Below the pieces are notes generated by a model. That model was not told the DNA's origin. It ran no database searches and saw only the letters and a program-made list of their open reading frames with translations. A stretch of DNA of 64,000 bases from positions 19,160,718 to 19,224,717 of the forward strand of contig NC_059507.1 in assembly GCF_914767665.1 (NCBI RefSeq), in the 5' to 3' direction. Shown here piece by piece: positions 31,404 to 42,190 of the stretch (position 1 is the stretch's first letter; each line of letters begins with the position of its first letter). Source of the stretch: Harmonia axyridis (lineage: Eukaryota; Arthropoda; Insecta; Coleoptera; Coccinellidae). Made by a program: the position numbers and the translations under genes.

Positions 31404-32898
31404 TCAAACAATTCAGATTCTCTTTTTATATTTCCTGTAATTGAAGGTGAAATAATAACAATCACGAACAACCTAAAAAATAAAACCTCGAAAGATTTCA
31501 TCTTTACTGAAACGGGTTATCCCTTACATAAGTAGACATTTGTGTAAGATGTTCAATGATTGCATAGATCAAGGCATATTTCCCGCTAATCTCAAAACAG
31601 CAATAATAATACCTATATATAAAAAAGGAGAGACAGAGAACTGTTCTAACTATAGACCAATATCCATTTTACCTAGTTTCTCAAAGATTTTCGAGACGAT
31701 ACTTAAAAACCGCTTAGTGGAATTCTTGGAAAAGAAATCTTTACTACACTGTGGTCAACATGGTTTCCGGAAATCTAAGTCTACTATAACGGCTATGATA
31801 GATGTCCTTGAGTGTATCTTGGAGGCACACAACAACTGTGAAGAAGTGGAGATGACATGTATTGACTTAAGCAAGGCGTTCGATAGTGTTGATCATGGGC
31901 TGCTCTTGGAGAAATTACAATATTATGGTATAAGAGGAAGTGCACTCGCAATATTTAGATCGTATTTGTTCAATAGACAACAAGCTGTAAAATGGAGAGA
32001 GGAAATTTCTGGCTGTCAAACGATAGAGAGAGGTGTACCACAGGGATCTATTTTGGGTCCCATATTGTTCATCCTCTTCATAAACGATAATTTTCATAAC
32101 ACTCCATCGAATAAGGTATGCACATATGCGGACGACACTTCCTTCCTGAACAAATCTTCCTCTAGATCCAACTTGCAAGAGAAGACTGAAATGAGTGAAG
32201 CTAGTGCTACTAATTGGTTTTTGGCTAATGGTGTACAAGTGAATACATCCAAAACACAAAAAATCATTTTTACCAATAAAAGGGAGGAAAACTCGTCGAT
32301 TAGGTATCTGGGAGTGGAGTTCGATTCGGGTTTGAACTGGAAGAATCACATATCGAGTTTGTGTAGAAGGTTGTCAACTTCCATTTTCATTATCAGACGA
32401 ATGAGAATAATTTCTAATTCAAATATTGCAAAACTAGCATATTATTCGTCTTTCCATAGCTTGGCTGTTTATGGTGTCATCCTGTGGGGACAGAGTGTCG
32501 ATGTTGGTCGAGTTCTTCTTCAGCAAAAGAAAGCAGTGAGGGCCATTTTCGGAATGAGGAGTATAGACAGCTGTAGAGAGGTTTTCAAAAATGAAAGGAT
32601 TTTGACCATAACAGGAGCTTTCATACTAGCATGTGTTAATTACGTTCATCAAAATCAGAACAAATTCCCTAAGAAAGCTTCCTTTCATGAATACAACACA
32701 AGAGACAAAAATCACTATTCCATTCCATCATCAAGAATTAAGAAAACCCAACAAGGCCCCAATCACACTTGTCTGAAATTGTACAACAGACTACCAGAAG
32801 AATTTAAGAAACTAAGTTCGGCTGCTTTCAGTAGGAGAGTGAAATGTCACCTCCTAGAAAAAACGATCTATAGGTTGAGCGAGTTTTTGGACGGATGA
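31404..32898 (+). pseudogene. Element D reverse transcriptase
   Basis: From 31404 the frame interrupted by BEL continues (SLFIFPVIEGEII) but is lost by a frameshift near 31490. The rest is open: IYKKGETENCSNYRPISIL, then CIDLSKAFDSVDH (motif A), then GVPQGSILGPILFILFIND (motif B), then TYADDTSFL (motif C), then the thumb with YLGVEFDSGLNW. It ends in the family's C-terminus RVKCHLLEKTI. One clear frameshift plus the 5' truncation make it inactive. Confidence 0.85.
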
Positions 32899-33619
32899 TA
32901 TATGTTTTTTTTTTCTTTAAGTACCTTTGTTTTACTTAATATTGTTTATGTCCCATATACATAATAATTGTTCTCAGTCTTCGAGTATTTTTATATGAGT
33001 ATTTATGTGTTGTATTTGCATATTGAACTTTTATCTAGAAGTATGACTAATAAGCCCTTGACAAGCCATGAAATTTTTTGATGGCAAATTATTTGTACAT
33101 GTATTTTCTATATATATTACTTTATCATGTGCGAATAAATTATTATTATTATTAAACAAAATAAATTATTATTATTACTTCAGCGCATCACATACATACG
33201 TCTAAGTTTTTTACCCTAATTTGTTTCGAGTCCGCTGTTCCTTTGATTTCACCTCCGTCTGTCGGCGTACTATCTATGCATCGGTCGCATTGTTTGTCCC
33301 AGCTTTTTAATATATTATGATTTCTTTATACGTGAAATATTGGAGAATTGATTCGAATTTTAATGAGATGATTTTGGGAAGATACATTTGTCTAGCTAGT
33401 AAGTACTTCGTTTGTACCTATATGTGTGTATATTACTTTTTATTTTTACTCTTATTTTAAACTAAAAATGTTTTGAATTTTATAATGTTTCTTTGTATAT
33501 CTAAATTATACCAGATCATCTTTTCTGTGATATTTTCTAGTCAATAACTTTTAGTAATGCTCATCTTTCCTTTATTTTGTAAACACCTTCATCAATGTTG
33601 CAAATGATGTTTTCCGTAA

Positions 33620-33680
33620 ATTTTGTAGAGCCCTGAGGATGGAAATAAATTTGTCCGAAACGTCGGCGAACTAACAGAGT
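33620..33680 (+). ncRNA. Hammerhead-ribozyme-like motif (right Penelope copy)
   Basis: CTGAGGA (33633-33639), stem II bounded by GGA and TCC, GAAAC (33657-33661), GTC (33662-33664). Stem I can form from GCC before the core and GGC after it, with a further GAT/ATC-type helix outside. Stem III is reduced to the ACGT of GAAACGTC, the minimal form reported for Penelope elements. Cleavage would fall after 33664. Confidence 0.6.
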
Positions 33681-33765
33681 ATCATTTTCCTGTTTCTCTG
33701 ATCCTACACCACCAATCTATAGTGAAGTAAAAATTTTTGGATCACCACTTCAGATCTTATCAAAT

Positions 33766-34815
33766 ACTGCGTTCGGTATATGCCCACCGGTGCGGAGCGT
33801 GCGGTGTAAGGTGTAAAAGGCTGATAGGTCACGTGACCACGGAGCAATAGGTGCGTACTTGATTTGCCGAACGATGACGGAGCTGATATCGAAGAATTTT
33901 TGAATGTGTTTTGTGAAAAGAAAAAAAGCAATTTCGTCGATTGAAATTATTGGAGACGGCCAGACTAGATCTAATTTGTCTCCTCGTGATATCAGGATGT
34001 ATTCTACATAATGTGTTCATCTTGAAAGAGTTGAAAGGAGATAATCCTGAGGATATTGTTGATGAAAAAGTTGGAAATTTTGTAGACATCGAAAATATGT
34101 ATCATCAATCAGGGAACCAATTAGAAGAGAGTAAAAGGAATTTTATAATCTATTCTTTGAACATGGATGAATGATTTCTTCGCTGAGATACAATTATGTA
34201 CTTCGTAAAATGAACCTTTATTCTTAATAAAAATATTTGTTTCCTAAATGCCTTTAACATATACAAACATAAGAAAAACTCTAAATATATAAAGAGATTT
34301 TGCATAATAAGCTTATAATTCATGAATATTGTATTTCCAAAATTCTCAGATTCGTGCATGATGTTCAAAGACAACCAATGCATGTACCTATTTTCAAACC
34401 AATCCTTAATTTCTAATTTTTAGGTTCAAAGCTTCATACGATCTACCGGATTTCAAAAGAAAATTAATATAATCAGAAAAGGCTTCAATTGTAATATTTG
34501 TAATGCCCGGTTTAGTCTCCTCTACAAAAATAAATGTATTTCTTATTGTAAAGCCTCCAATTTTCATTTGTATTGTCCTGAATATAAAACTTATTTGTGT
34601 TCAATATAACCTCTTGAAATTAAAAATTCCTATCCCACAGAATTTGGCGTACTTCTTTTCTTCATTTTGATGTTAATATTTTTGTAATCTATGGTCCACA
34701 GTTGAACCCTTTTCTCCGTCTACCTAGGCGGTGCGAAAGGTTAAGCACCGGTTCATTCGGTTGACATTTGCCGAACGCTTAGGCAGCGAACGGTGTGACA
34801 TATACCGAACGCAGT
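33766..34815 (+). mobile_element. PIF/Harbinger element remnant
   Basis: Terminal inverted repeats ACTGCGTTCGGTATATG at 33766-33782 and its inverse at 34799-34815. Inside lies the C-terminus of a HARBI1-like transposase. The Penelope insertion seems to have hit its left end (atcaaatactgc repeated at 22804). An exact 3-bp target duplication could not be resolved. Confidence 0.75.
33926..34174 (+). pseudogene. HARBI1-like transposase, C-terminal fragment
   Basis: FRRLKLLETARLDLICLLVI then SGCILHNVFI and, at the end, RNFIIYSL, matches the 'FRRL..L......ACCVLHN' end of Harbinger nucleases (the last helix and the RD..I..Y tail). The catalytic Asp residues lie upstream and are absent. Confidence 0.65.
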
Positions 34816-35673
34816 AAAAGTATATAGTCTAAGATCCCGATATAGAACGACCTTCACCGAGATGCTTATTTGATAAAACGTATTTTATATTTAATTTAAC
34901 ATGTCAATGAATATATCACATATGGGTTGCCTAACAAATTTTAGTCCAGAGTAGGTTTAATTAATAATTAAAAAAATTTTTTTTTTCGAACATTTCACCG
35001 GTTTGCTTATTAGATAAATTCTATACCAATCGAAAGTATGAAGCCCATAGAATGTGCAAACGTTAGGTTGCCTATTTTTTTCCGGTCACAACTCTCGGGT
35101 TGATAGGTATAAACAGGTCAATCTATACTAGCATTTTGCAACGGTCTGACTATTTAATCAAAATCAATATGATTAAAGATTATTTTATTATGAACACGGT
35201 GGTATAGGGTTGCCTGCGAAAAATCAGTCCGGAATCCCGGTTGTCGAATTTTAAAAAGTTAAATATTGCTGCGAGTGAGGACACAGCATAGCAGCTGTTT
35301 GAAGTCCGTCCAGTGAAAGAAAGAGAGTGCGCATGCTATTTGTTTTTGGAAATGAAAAGGATAGCGATAGACTCGTATACAGTGTGACCAGATTTAGTAG
35401 AAATCTACTTTTTTAGTAGATTTTTCGCATTTTTAGTAGGAAGAAATCCTTTGGTAGATTTTAGTAGATTTTGGTAGTTTTAAAAAATAATAATATAATA
35501 ATAATAATAATAATCCCTTTATTTCTTAATGCAAATTTACAATTCTGCGGTAAGAGTGACGTCATAAAATTTAATTCACATAATAAAATTACAATGAAAC
35601 ATACTTCTATAGAGATGAAAATAAACATCAAATTTCTCAACTATTTGTGAAGTCTGCACACTTCATAAAACTC

Positions 35674-38606
35674 TTATATGTTATATGGTTCGCAGATTAT
35701 CAGGAAATCAGCTAGCTCTTTTTTCAGGTCTTTTAAATTTCTCATCTCATGGAATCTCCTTGGTAAAGCATTAAAAATTTTTATACACATATATGTTGGG
35801 CTATTTTGTGTCAAGGTCAATTTGTATTTCGGATATATATATGGGTTTGTTTTTCTTGTGTTGTTGTTATTTTCATACTCCTGGAACAGTTCTCTACGAT
35901 TGAACAAGAACATAGCACATCTCATTACATATATTGCAGTGACGGTCAGTATTCCCTCTCTCTTGAACACACCCCTGCATGAATCCCTATATCTCATACC
36001 ACATATTGTTTTTACTGCTCGTTTTTGAGTTGTGAATATTTTGTTCTGTAATACACTATTTCCCCAGAATATTATTCCATATGACATGATAGTCTGGAAA
36101 GTGGCTGTGTACAGAATGCTTATTGTACTCTTCTGAACATGGTTTTTCATTACATTTAATGTATAAATAACAGAATTTAGTTTTTTGTTGAGGCTCTCTA
36201 TTTGTTTTTTCCATTTCAAGTTTTTATCTATCCAAATTCCTAGAAATTTTACACTATCAGAAGGAATAATTTCAATATTATTTAGTATTAGCTGTTCAGG
36301 TATTGTGTGGCCAGTTCGTTCACTGTGAAAGATAGTACATTCCGTCTTGATCATGTTTAATCTCAATATATTGACTCTACACCATTTTTCTACCTCGCCT
36401 AAGATGGTATCTGCTCTGTTTATTGCTGTCTGTGGTTCCTCAGCTGTTATTACAATGTTTGTGTCATCTGCATAAATGGTTGCAAAGGTTTCGCAAGGAC
36501 GTTTGACGACTGGTTGAATTTTTTCTGTGCATATTTCTGGAAGATCATTTATGTACACTATAAAAAGCAGTGGTCCCAAAATACTTCCCTGTGTTACTCC
36601 CATCGATACTTCTAGTTCCTTGGATGTGCATGTGTACTCATTTGTTTTCAGTAGGATCTTTTGCTTTCTATTTTGCAAATAACTTTTCATGAGTTTCAGC
36701 TGATTGTTTCGAATGCCATAATTTTCTAATTTTTCCAGTAGTATCGTATGGTCCACACTGTCAAATGCTTTGGTCAGATCAAGAAATAGGGCTAGTGGTA
36801 TATGGCCATTGTCAACAGCGGTCATAATTCCAAGAGTTACTTCATATATTGCTGTTTCCGTACTTTTTTTATTTATGAATCCGTGTTGATGAGCAGATAA
36901 TACTTTATTTTTGTTGAAGAAAGATAATAACCTATTTGCTAATACCTTCTCGAATATTTTTGACCATGATGATAACATGCTTATTGGACGGTAATTTCCT
37001 AGATCATCCTTATCTCCTTTTTTATAAATTGGCTTAACTATTGCCATCTTCATTGCTTCCGGAAATACACCTTCTATGAATGATTTATTCATTATACGTG
37101 CAATTACTTCCGAGATTAGATGTATTGTTTTCTTGATGACATACATGGGAATTTCATCGTAACCTTTGGAAAAATTTGTTTTTATTGTTTTTATGGTCTT
37201 TATAATTTCTTCAGGTGTCACTTGGAATATAAACATCGACTTCTCTACCCTCTTGATTGTGGTGGACTTCTTTTCTTCAACCAGCTGATTTGTTGTGTTG
37301 TTTGGAGTCATATTTACATAGAACTTGTTGAAGTCATTAGCAAGTCTGATGGGATCCCCTTGTTGTATGGCTGGATAGGTTTCATCCTTATTTTCTGTTG
37401 TTAGGTTCTTTATTATTTGCCATGTAGTTTTTGTTTTGTTGTCTGAGAAATTGATTTTGTCTGAGAGGTATTTTTGCTTGTATTCCTTTATATTGTTGTC
37501 ATATTCCTTCTTAACTTTTTTATAGGTGTTCATTAGTTCTGGTTTTGTTCTAGATGCTGTGTATAATATATCTAAATTCATTTTTATTGCTTGGATTTTC
37601 TTATCATTTTTATATGGAATTTTTTGTGATGAGCTTATTTTTATATTGATGTGTGGAAAATGTTTTTCAAATAGGTTGTTGTAAATTGTGGAAAAAAACC
37701 TCCACTTACCATCCACCTCATTATCAGTAAATTGATATAATTCCGACCAGTCAATATTACTTAGTTCTATGCCAAATTTTTCAAGTGATTGTTCGTTCAC
37801 ATTACGTTTTGTTATAATTTTGTATTTAGTTGTTACATCTCCTATCATGTTGAATCTGCAGGTTATGGCAAGATGATCTGAAAGATGGGGTTGTAGTATT
37901 GTTACAGTTTCATCTTCGATATTCGAAAAAATATTGTCTATGCAAGTTTTAGAAGTAGGTGTTATTCTTGTGGGTTGGATTATTAAGGGTCTTAGATTGT
38001 ACATCTCTAGTATTGACGTCATAGTTTGGGTGTTCTTATCTTGTTGATTCAACATGTCTATATTAAAATCACCTGTGATCATGAATTTGATGTTTTTTGT
38101 TCTTATAGTAAGTGTCTTTAGTATTAAGTTCATTTTTTCAAAGAAAATATCTACATTTTCAAAGGGAGGTGTGTTTGGTCGATAAATGCATATGATAATT
38201 AATTTTATGTGATTGTTTTCTTCATATTCTAGAGCTGTGCATTCGATCACACGAGGGACATTGAATTTGTCCATTTCTTTTCTTTTTTTGCATTTGTTAT
38301 GTAGTTGTTCTCTGACATATATTGCACATCCTCCATGCCTATTTATTTCTCTGCAGAAACTTGTTATGAGATTGAAGCCATTTAATTTATAAGCCATTAG
38401 TTGTTCGTATGACTGCCAGTGTTCAGTTAATGCAAGGAAATCTATTTTATTTTCATTGACAAAAATTTCCAGTCCATTTAGGGATGTTGATAACGATTGG
38501 ATATTTAGATGTGTCAATGTTAAGTTTTGTTTCTTATCAACTTTTTTATCGTTAGTCTTTGTATTTTTGGTTGGGGTGTGGAGTTCTGACAGTTGTGTTT
38601 CTTTTG
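35674..38606 (-). CDS. Element B ORF2: endonuclease and reverse transcriptase
   Basis: Open from directly after ORF1's stop to 35674. There is no ATG before the endonuclease begins (THLNIQSL near 38517). Endonuclease: THLNIQ (Asn), LTEHW (Glu), GGCAIYV, ITGDFNID, LSDHLAIT (SDH), roughly residues 1-230. Reverse transcriptase: YKKGDKDDLGNYRPISML, LDLTKAFDSVDH (A), GVTQGSILGPLLFIVYIND (B), IYADDTNI (C), thumb with LGIWIDKNLKW. It ends with the RDSCRGVFKREGILTV block shared with elements A, C and D. Expression may depend on -1 frameshifting at 38610-38616 or on reinitiation. Confidence 0.9.
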
Positions 38607-39620
38607 TTATAAAAAATCCTTACCTTGCTGTGTGAGTTCTTTGTGTTTGGAAAAACTAAATCTTTTTATACCAACACCTGAGGGCCAAAATTCTGGTTTG
38701 TACATCTCGTCTTTTTTAGCTATTGGAGCTGTTAAGACAAATCTCTTCAGGTTGTTCTCTTCTGATGGAATTTCTTTTACCATAATTGTTTGTTTATCAA
38801 ATCCTTCTTTCGTTAATATATTATCTTCGATCATATTGGTAGTTGTATTTCTGTTTACTCTGTATATGTATAGCCAAACTTTCCTTTCTTGTCCAGAAAA
38901 TCCTTTACTTTGTTGTCCAGTTCCAATATTCTTTTCAGGGTTTTTGAATCGTCTTTTCCTACCACGATTGACTTCCACGAAATCCTCTTCTTGGTTTCGT
39001 CCTGTATTTCGGTGCTTTGTGATTTTAGCAATGTTTTCCTTTCCATAACCCGTTGTTGTTGTTTGTTTATCGTCCAAGAATGACATATCATCGGAGTTCT
39101 GTGGTCTGGGCGATTTGAGGTTTGCTGGTGCTGCCATCTTCTGAACAGTAGCAGAAGTAACCTTAGCATAGGAAGAGGTTTCTTTATCATTTTCTTGGGC
39201 TTTTTCAGTTCTGTCATTGTGAATTAGAATTGGTGATACTTTTTTCTGAATGTTTACTTGCGTTTTTGCTGATTTTTGACTTTTTCCTTCCATATATTGT
39301 ACTTTTTCCAGTAATAAACCATTATTTTGTTTCAAGATGTTGTTTTTATCTCTTGTCTCTTCTAGTAATTCTTGTAAATATTTAAGTTGCAAAATTAAAT
39401 TATCAGTTTTCTCTGCACTTCTTGGATTTTCTTGTTGTTGTTTTCCTTGTTTGTTTATAATTTCATTTAGTTGAATTTTCTTCCTGAATTCTTCAACGAA
39501 GTTAATCAATATTCCATTTGTCACATATTCAGGTAATGTAGCACTCATTATCAAATCTACGAGTTCATTTTTCCGTAATTTATTTAGCTCGGCTGCCACG
39601 ACATCCGCACTTTCCGACAT
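38607..39620 (-). CDS. Element B ORF1: coiled coil and RRM-like nucleic-acid-binding protein
   Basis: 337 residues from ATG at 39620 (MSESADVVAAELNKL). N-terminal helical module (about 1-60), coiled coil (LKYLQELLEETRDKNNILKQ, about 75-110), polar linker, basic patch (RGRKRRFK), and a C-terminal RRM-like domain with KVWLYIYRVNR, IMVKEIPSE and FWPSGVGIKRF. Such ORF1 proteins bind element RNA. The coiled coil and C-terminus are close to element A's ORF1; the N-terminal module differs. It ends GAT TTT TTA TAA. Confidence 0.85.
   Translation of the reverse strand: MSESADVVAAELNKLRKNELVDLIMSATLPEYVTNGILINFVEEFRKKIQLNEIINKQGKQQQENPRSAEKTDNLILQLKYLQELLEETRDKNNILKQNNGLLLEKVQYMEGKSQKSAKTQVNIQKKVSPILIHNDRTEKAQENDKETSSYAKVTSATVQKMAAPANLKSPRPQNSDDMSFLDDKQTTTTGYGKENIAKITKHRNTGRNQEEDFVEVNRGRKRRFKNPEKNIGTGQQSKGFSGQERKVWLYIYRVNRNTTTNMIEDNILTKEGFDKQTIMVKEIPSEENNLKRFVLTAPIAKKDEMYKPEFWPSGVGIKRFSFSKHKELTQQGKDFL
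38610..38616 (-). promoter_or_regulatory. -1 frameshift heptamer T TTT TTA before ORF1 stop (element B)
   Basis: ORF1 ends GAT TTT TTA TAA with TTTTTTA in the X XXY YYZ register. Slipping back one base gives ATA ACA AAA GAA, exactly the ORF2 frame, which is open into the endonuclease. Element A conserves the heptamer and register despite different flanks. Confidence 0.65.
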
Positions 39621-39640
39621 CTTGACATAACCGAGACGAT

Positions 39641-40416
39641 TCGGAATATGGAAATTCGGATGTCTAGACTGTTTCTATGAATCAATTCATTGTTCATTCT
39701 CATTGAGGTTCTACGTTCTACGTGTTTCTAGAAGAACGTACCTACTTTAACATAATAAAATCATAAAACTTCTGTCGGCTGAGAATAAATACGAAGAATG
39801 ATGGAATATCCGAAGGGTGCCTCATTGAAAACAGATGGTGTGTAAACTTCCAATGAAAATATACCATTATCTCACATTTGGTATTCTATTCAGTGGAAAA
39901 AAATATGTCTAACTGGAATTTCATCGACAAATTTGGGTGGCTGCATATTTCAGATTTCGAATGCCAAATGAAAGAGAATATTTTCGGCTATTAACCGCAT
40001 CAAAACAAAAAATAGAAACAGATTTCTAAATAAAAATATAGCCTTATTATAACATGCTAAAGAAGGACTTAAAGAGATAGGTAATTGTTGTCGTTTTCAA
40101 CCTACAAAAAATATGCTCGATTCGATGGATAGTGAAAATTTATGTATGGATGTTAAAGACGATGATTTGACTGCAGAGTGATACTGATTTTTCAATCATT
40201 TTTTTTATGTTCAACTGTAGTAATTCATTTCTTTATTTAATTTTTTTTTTATCCGAAAAATTTATTTTTTATTTCTATTTATATCCTTTTGTTCATTTAA
40301 ATATATAAATTTGTTTGTTTATATTTGCTATTTTGATCCTATTTGTTTTTGTTCGGTTTTTTTCTTCTTTTTTTTTGTCGTTCAAATTTTGAAATGAAAT
40401 CTTGTTTTATTTTCGC
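39641..40416. other. AT-rich interior of the unclassified TIR element
   Basis: No supported open frame. T-rich stretch at 40190-40390. Confidence 0.4.
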
Positions 40417-40788
40417 ATGAGATATCGCATTTTTATGAAAAATTATTCTGCCAAAGAAGACAGCGAGCACTTCTTAGAAAAAATAAAAGGCTTCGACTCC
40501 AACTCCATACCACCATCCTGGATATCATTAATTCAAAAAATTTCACGAACTATTTTTGTAAATTCCATGTGGCTTAATGCAACGGATCCAATATGCGTGA
40601 AACTTCAACCTGAGAACTGCGGTTGGTTCTTAGATGAATATTTTAAACCAGTAGGATTCATTGGGGATCATACACCTTTGAAGATAGAAGACATTGTCGA
40701 AAGAACTGAAACGGAGAGTGATGATGACGAAGAAGATTCAGAAGTTGGAGATCATAATTATATGTCCGATGACTCGAAACCTGAATAA
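40417..40788 (+). CDS. Unknown protein frame in the TIR element
   Basis: 123 residues from ATG at 40417. A folded-looking core (SNSIPPSWISLIQKISRTIF, then VNSMWLNA, then PENCGWFLDEYFKP) is followed by a very acidic tail (ESDDDEEDSE). The pattern 'LPP....L..KI.R..YV..MWLNA.......P...GW' recalls C-terminal parts of transposon-associated unknown proteins in arthropods; I cannot name the family. It may be the last exon of a larger gene of the surrounding element. Confidence 0.45.
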   Translation: MRYRIFMKNYSAKEDSEHFLEKIKGFDSNSIPPSWISLIQKISRTIFVNSMWLNATDPICVKLQPENCGWFLDEYFKPVGFIGDHTPLKIEDIVERTETESDDDEEDSEVGDHNYMSDDSKPE

Positions 40789-41589
40789 TTTCAAAAAATT
40801 TTTGTATTTATAATTTTTCATGAAAAACAGAAGTATTTTTTTAATTTTTGTTTTTCATTTTGTCGTCTAATAATAAAGATGAAATTTGCAAGATTAGTAT
40901 TATATATGTATTACTATAACCTTCTTTTTTAGTAAAAATACTTTAGTGTCACATAAAAAATATACACACATAAATAATTAATTCATTAAAAAAAATTAAA
41001 TAACTATTCCTCTATTTCAAAAATTATCTACTCCAAAATGATGCACGCATACACGAGTCTCTCGCTATCCTTTTCATTTAGTGTCACATAAAAAATATAC
41101 ACACATAAATAATTATTCATATTCAACTTTTTAAAATTCGACAACCGGGATTCTGGACTGATTTTTCGTAGGCAACCCCATACCACCGTGTTCATAATGA
41201 AATAATCTTTAATCATATTGATTTTGATTAAATAGTCAGACCGTTGCAAAATGCTAGTATAGATTGACCTGTTTATACCTGGCAACCCGAGAGTTGTGAC
41301 CGGAAAAAAATAGGCAACCTAACGTTTGCACATTATATGGGCTTCATACATTCGATTGGTATAGAATTTATCTAATAAGCAAACCGGTGAAATGTTCGAA
41401 AAAAAAAATTTTTTTAATTATTAATTAAACCTACTCTGGACTAAAATTTGTTAGGCAACCCATATGTGATATATTTATTTACATGTTAAATTAAATATAA
41501 AATACGTTTTATCAAATAAGCATCTCGGTGAAGGTCGTTCTATATCGGGATCCTATACTAATAGAACAAATAGAAAGTACTGTAGTTTG

Positions 41590-41711
41590 AGCACGTGCGC
41601 ATGCCTTAACTAAGAACTAAAAGAGAGTGCATAAACGCCACTGAATTCTTAGGTTTAGTTCTTAGTTCTTAGTCCTTAGTTCTTAGGTACGGTGCATAAA
41701 TCCACCATAAC
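41590..41711 (-). repeat. Dispersed 'taagaactaag' repeat, copy 2
   Basis: Inverted relative to 22491-22700: gcataaacgcc, cttagttcttag runs, then ggtgcataaatccacca. The two copies face each other across about 19 kb. Confidence 0.65.
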
Positions 41712-42088
41712 AGTGTAAGGGCCAATTGCACCATTCAAAAAATAAACGCTGTTTACCTAATCAATGTTTAGTACTAATCGATGATTATAATTTCCACCGA
41801 TTGTACCGTTTGATAATAATCGATGTTTAGCTAAACATGATATATGTTTGGCAACATTTCAAAATATCGACGGTGAATGATCACCGTCGAGAAAAATCAG
41901 GAATTTCAATTTTCTAGTATAATGTTCTCTGTTCTTGTGGTGACAAAGTTAAAATAAATCACAAATTATCATTATAAATTGTCATTGAATGATTATTCAC
42001 GATCTGAATCAGAATCCTTATTTCAATTTCGAAATTCCTCACATAACCAAACACAGAAACATATAATGTGACACCATCAGGTTATGTC

Positions 42089-42109
42089 CATAAAGACATA
42101 ATGTTTATG
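42089..42109. repeat. Very short palindromic insert (21 bp)
   Basis: CATAAA...TTTATG palindrome. Flanks GTTATGTC (42081-42088) and GTTATGTG (42110-42117) match at 7 of 8. Confidence 0.5.
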
Positions 42110-42155
42110 GTTATGTGATAAGTCATACGTTTTGACGTTTTGAGTTGCGCAGAAC

Positions 42156-42190
42156 CATAGACATTATATCAAATTGATATTAGGTCTATG
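42156..42190. repeat. Short palindromic insert (35 bp) with 8-bp duplication
   Basis: CATAGAC...GTCTATG imperfect palindrome. Flanked by CGCAGAAC at 42148-42155 and 42191-42198, an exact 8-bp duplication. Confidence 0.8.

Larger units (their letters stand above)
23812..33183 (+). mobile_element. Non-LTR retrotransposon D (CR1/Jockey group) nested in the Penelope copy, split by a BEL element
   Basis: Flanked by ACTTCAG (23812-23818 and 33177-33183), a perfect 7-bp target duplication; the inverted Penelope copy shows the uninterrupted site. The element is 5'-truncated before the reverse transcriptase and ends in (ATT)n at 33146-33176. The BEL/Pao element sits inside its coding region. It belongs to the same group as elements A, B and C. 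Confidence 0.85.
22804..33770. mobile_element. Penelope-like element, head-to-head inverted copies, opened by nested insertions
   Basis: A - strand copy (about 23494-22815) and a + strand copy (about 23511-23818 resuming 33177-33724) share the GIY-YIG C-terminus, the 3' UTR and a 540-bp tail ending ...ccaatctatagtg. Both are 5'-truncated and meet at an 80-bp-arm palindrome. The - copy also lacks about 200 bp of coding sequence. atcaaatactgc occurs at both outer sides (22804-22815, 33759-33770) and may be the target duplication. Inverted, truncated tandem arrangements are characteristic of Penelope-like elements. Confidence 0.75.
35487..39640 (-). mobile_element. Non-LTR retrotransposon B (CR1/Jockey group), near intact
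   Basis: ORF1 (39620-38607), ORF2 (38606-35674), short 3' UTR and an (ATT)n-type tail at 35487-35513, all on the - strand. Both frames are uninterrupted and carry all catalytic motifs, so this copy could be competent. 5' end approximate; no clear target duplication found. Confidence 0.85.
34826..41559. mobile_element. Unclassified TIR element, about 6.7 kb including non-LTR element B
   Basis: 34826-35260 and 41127-41559 are inverted copies beginning AGTCTAAGATCCCG / AGTATAGGATCCCG. A second matched block (aaatgaaaaggatagcga, about 35349 and 41065) extends the inverted ends to about 0.5 kb with indels. Non-LTR element B occupies most of the interior. What remains (39641-41030) holds one 123-residue frame. 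No integrase, polymerase or transposase was seen, so the superfamily is open. Confidence 0.65.
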
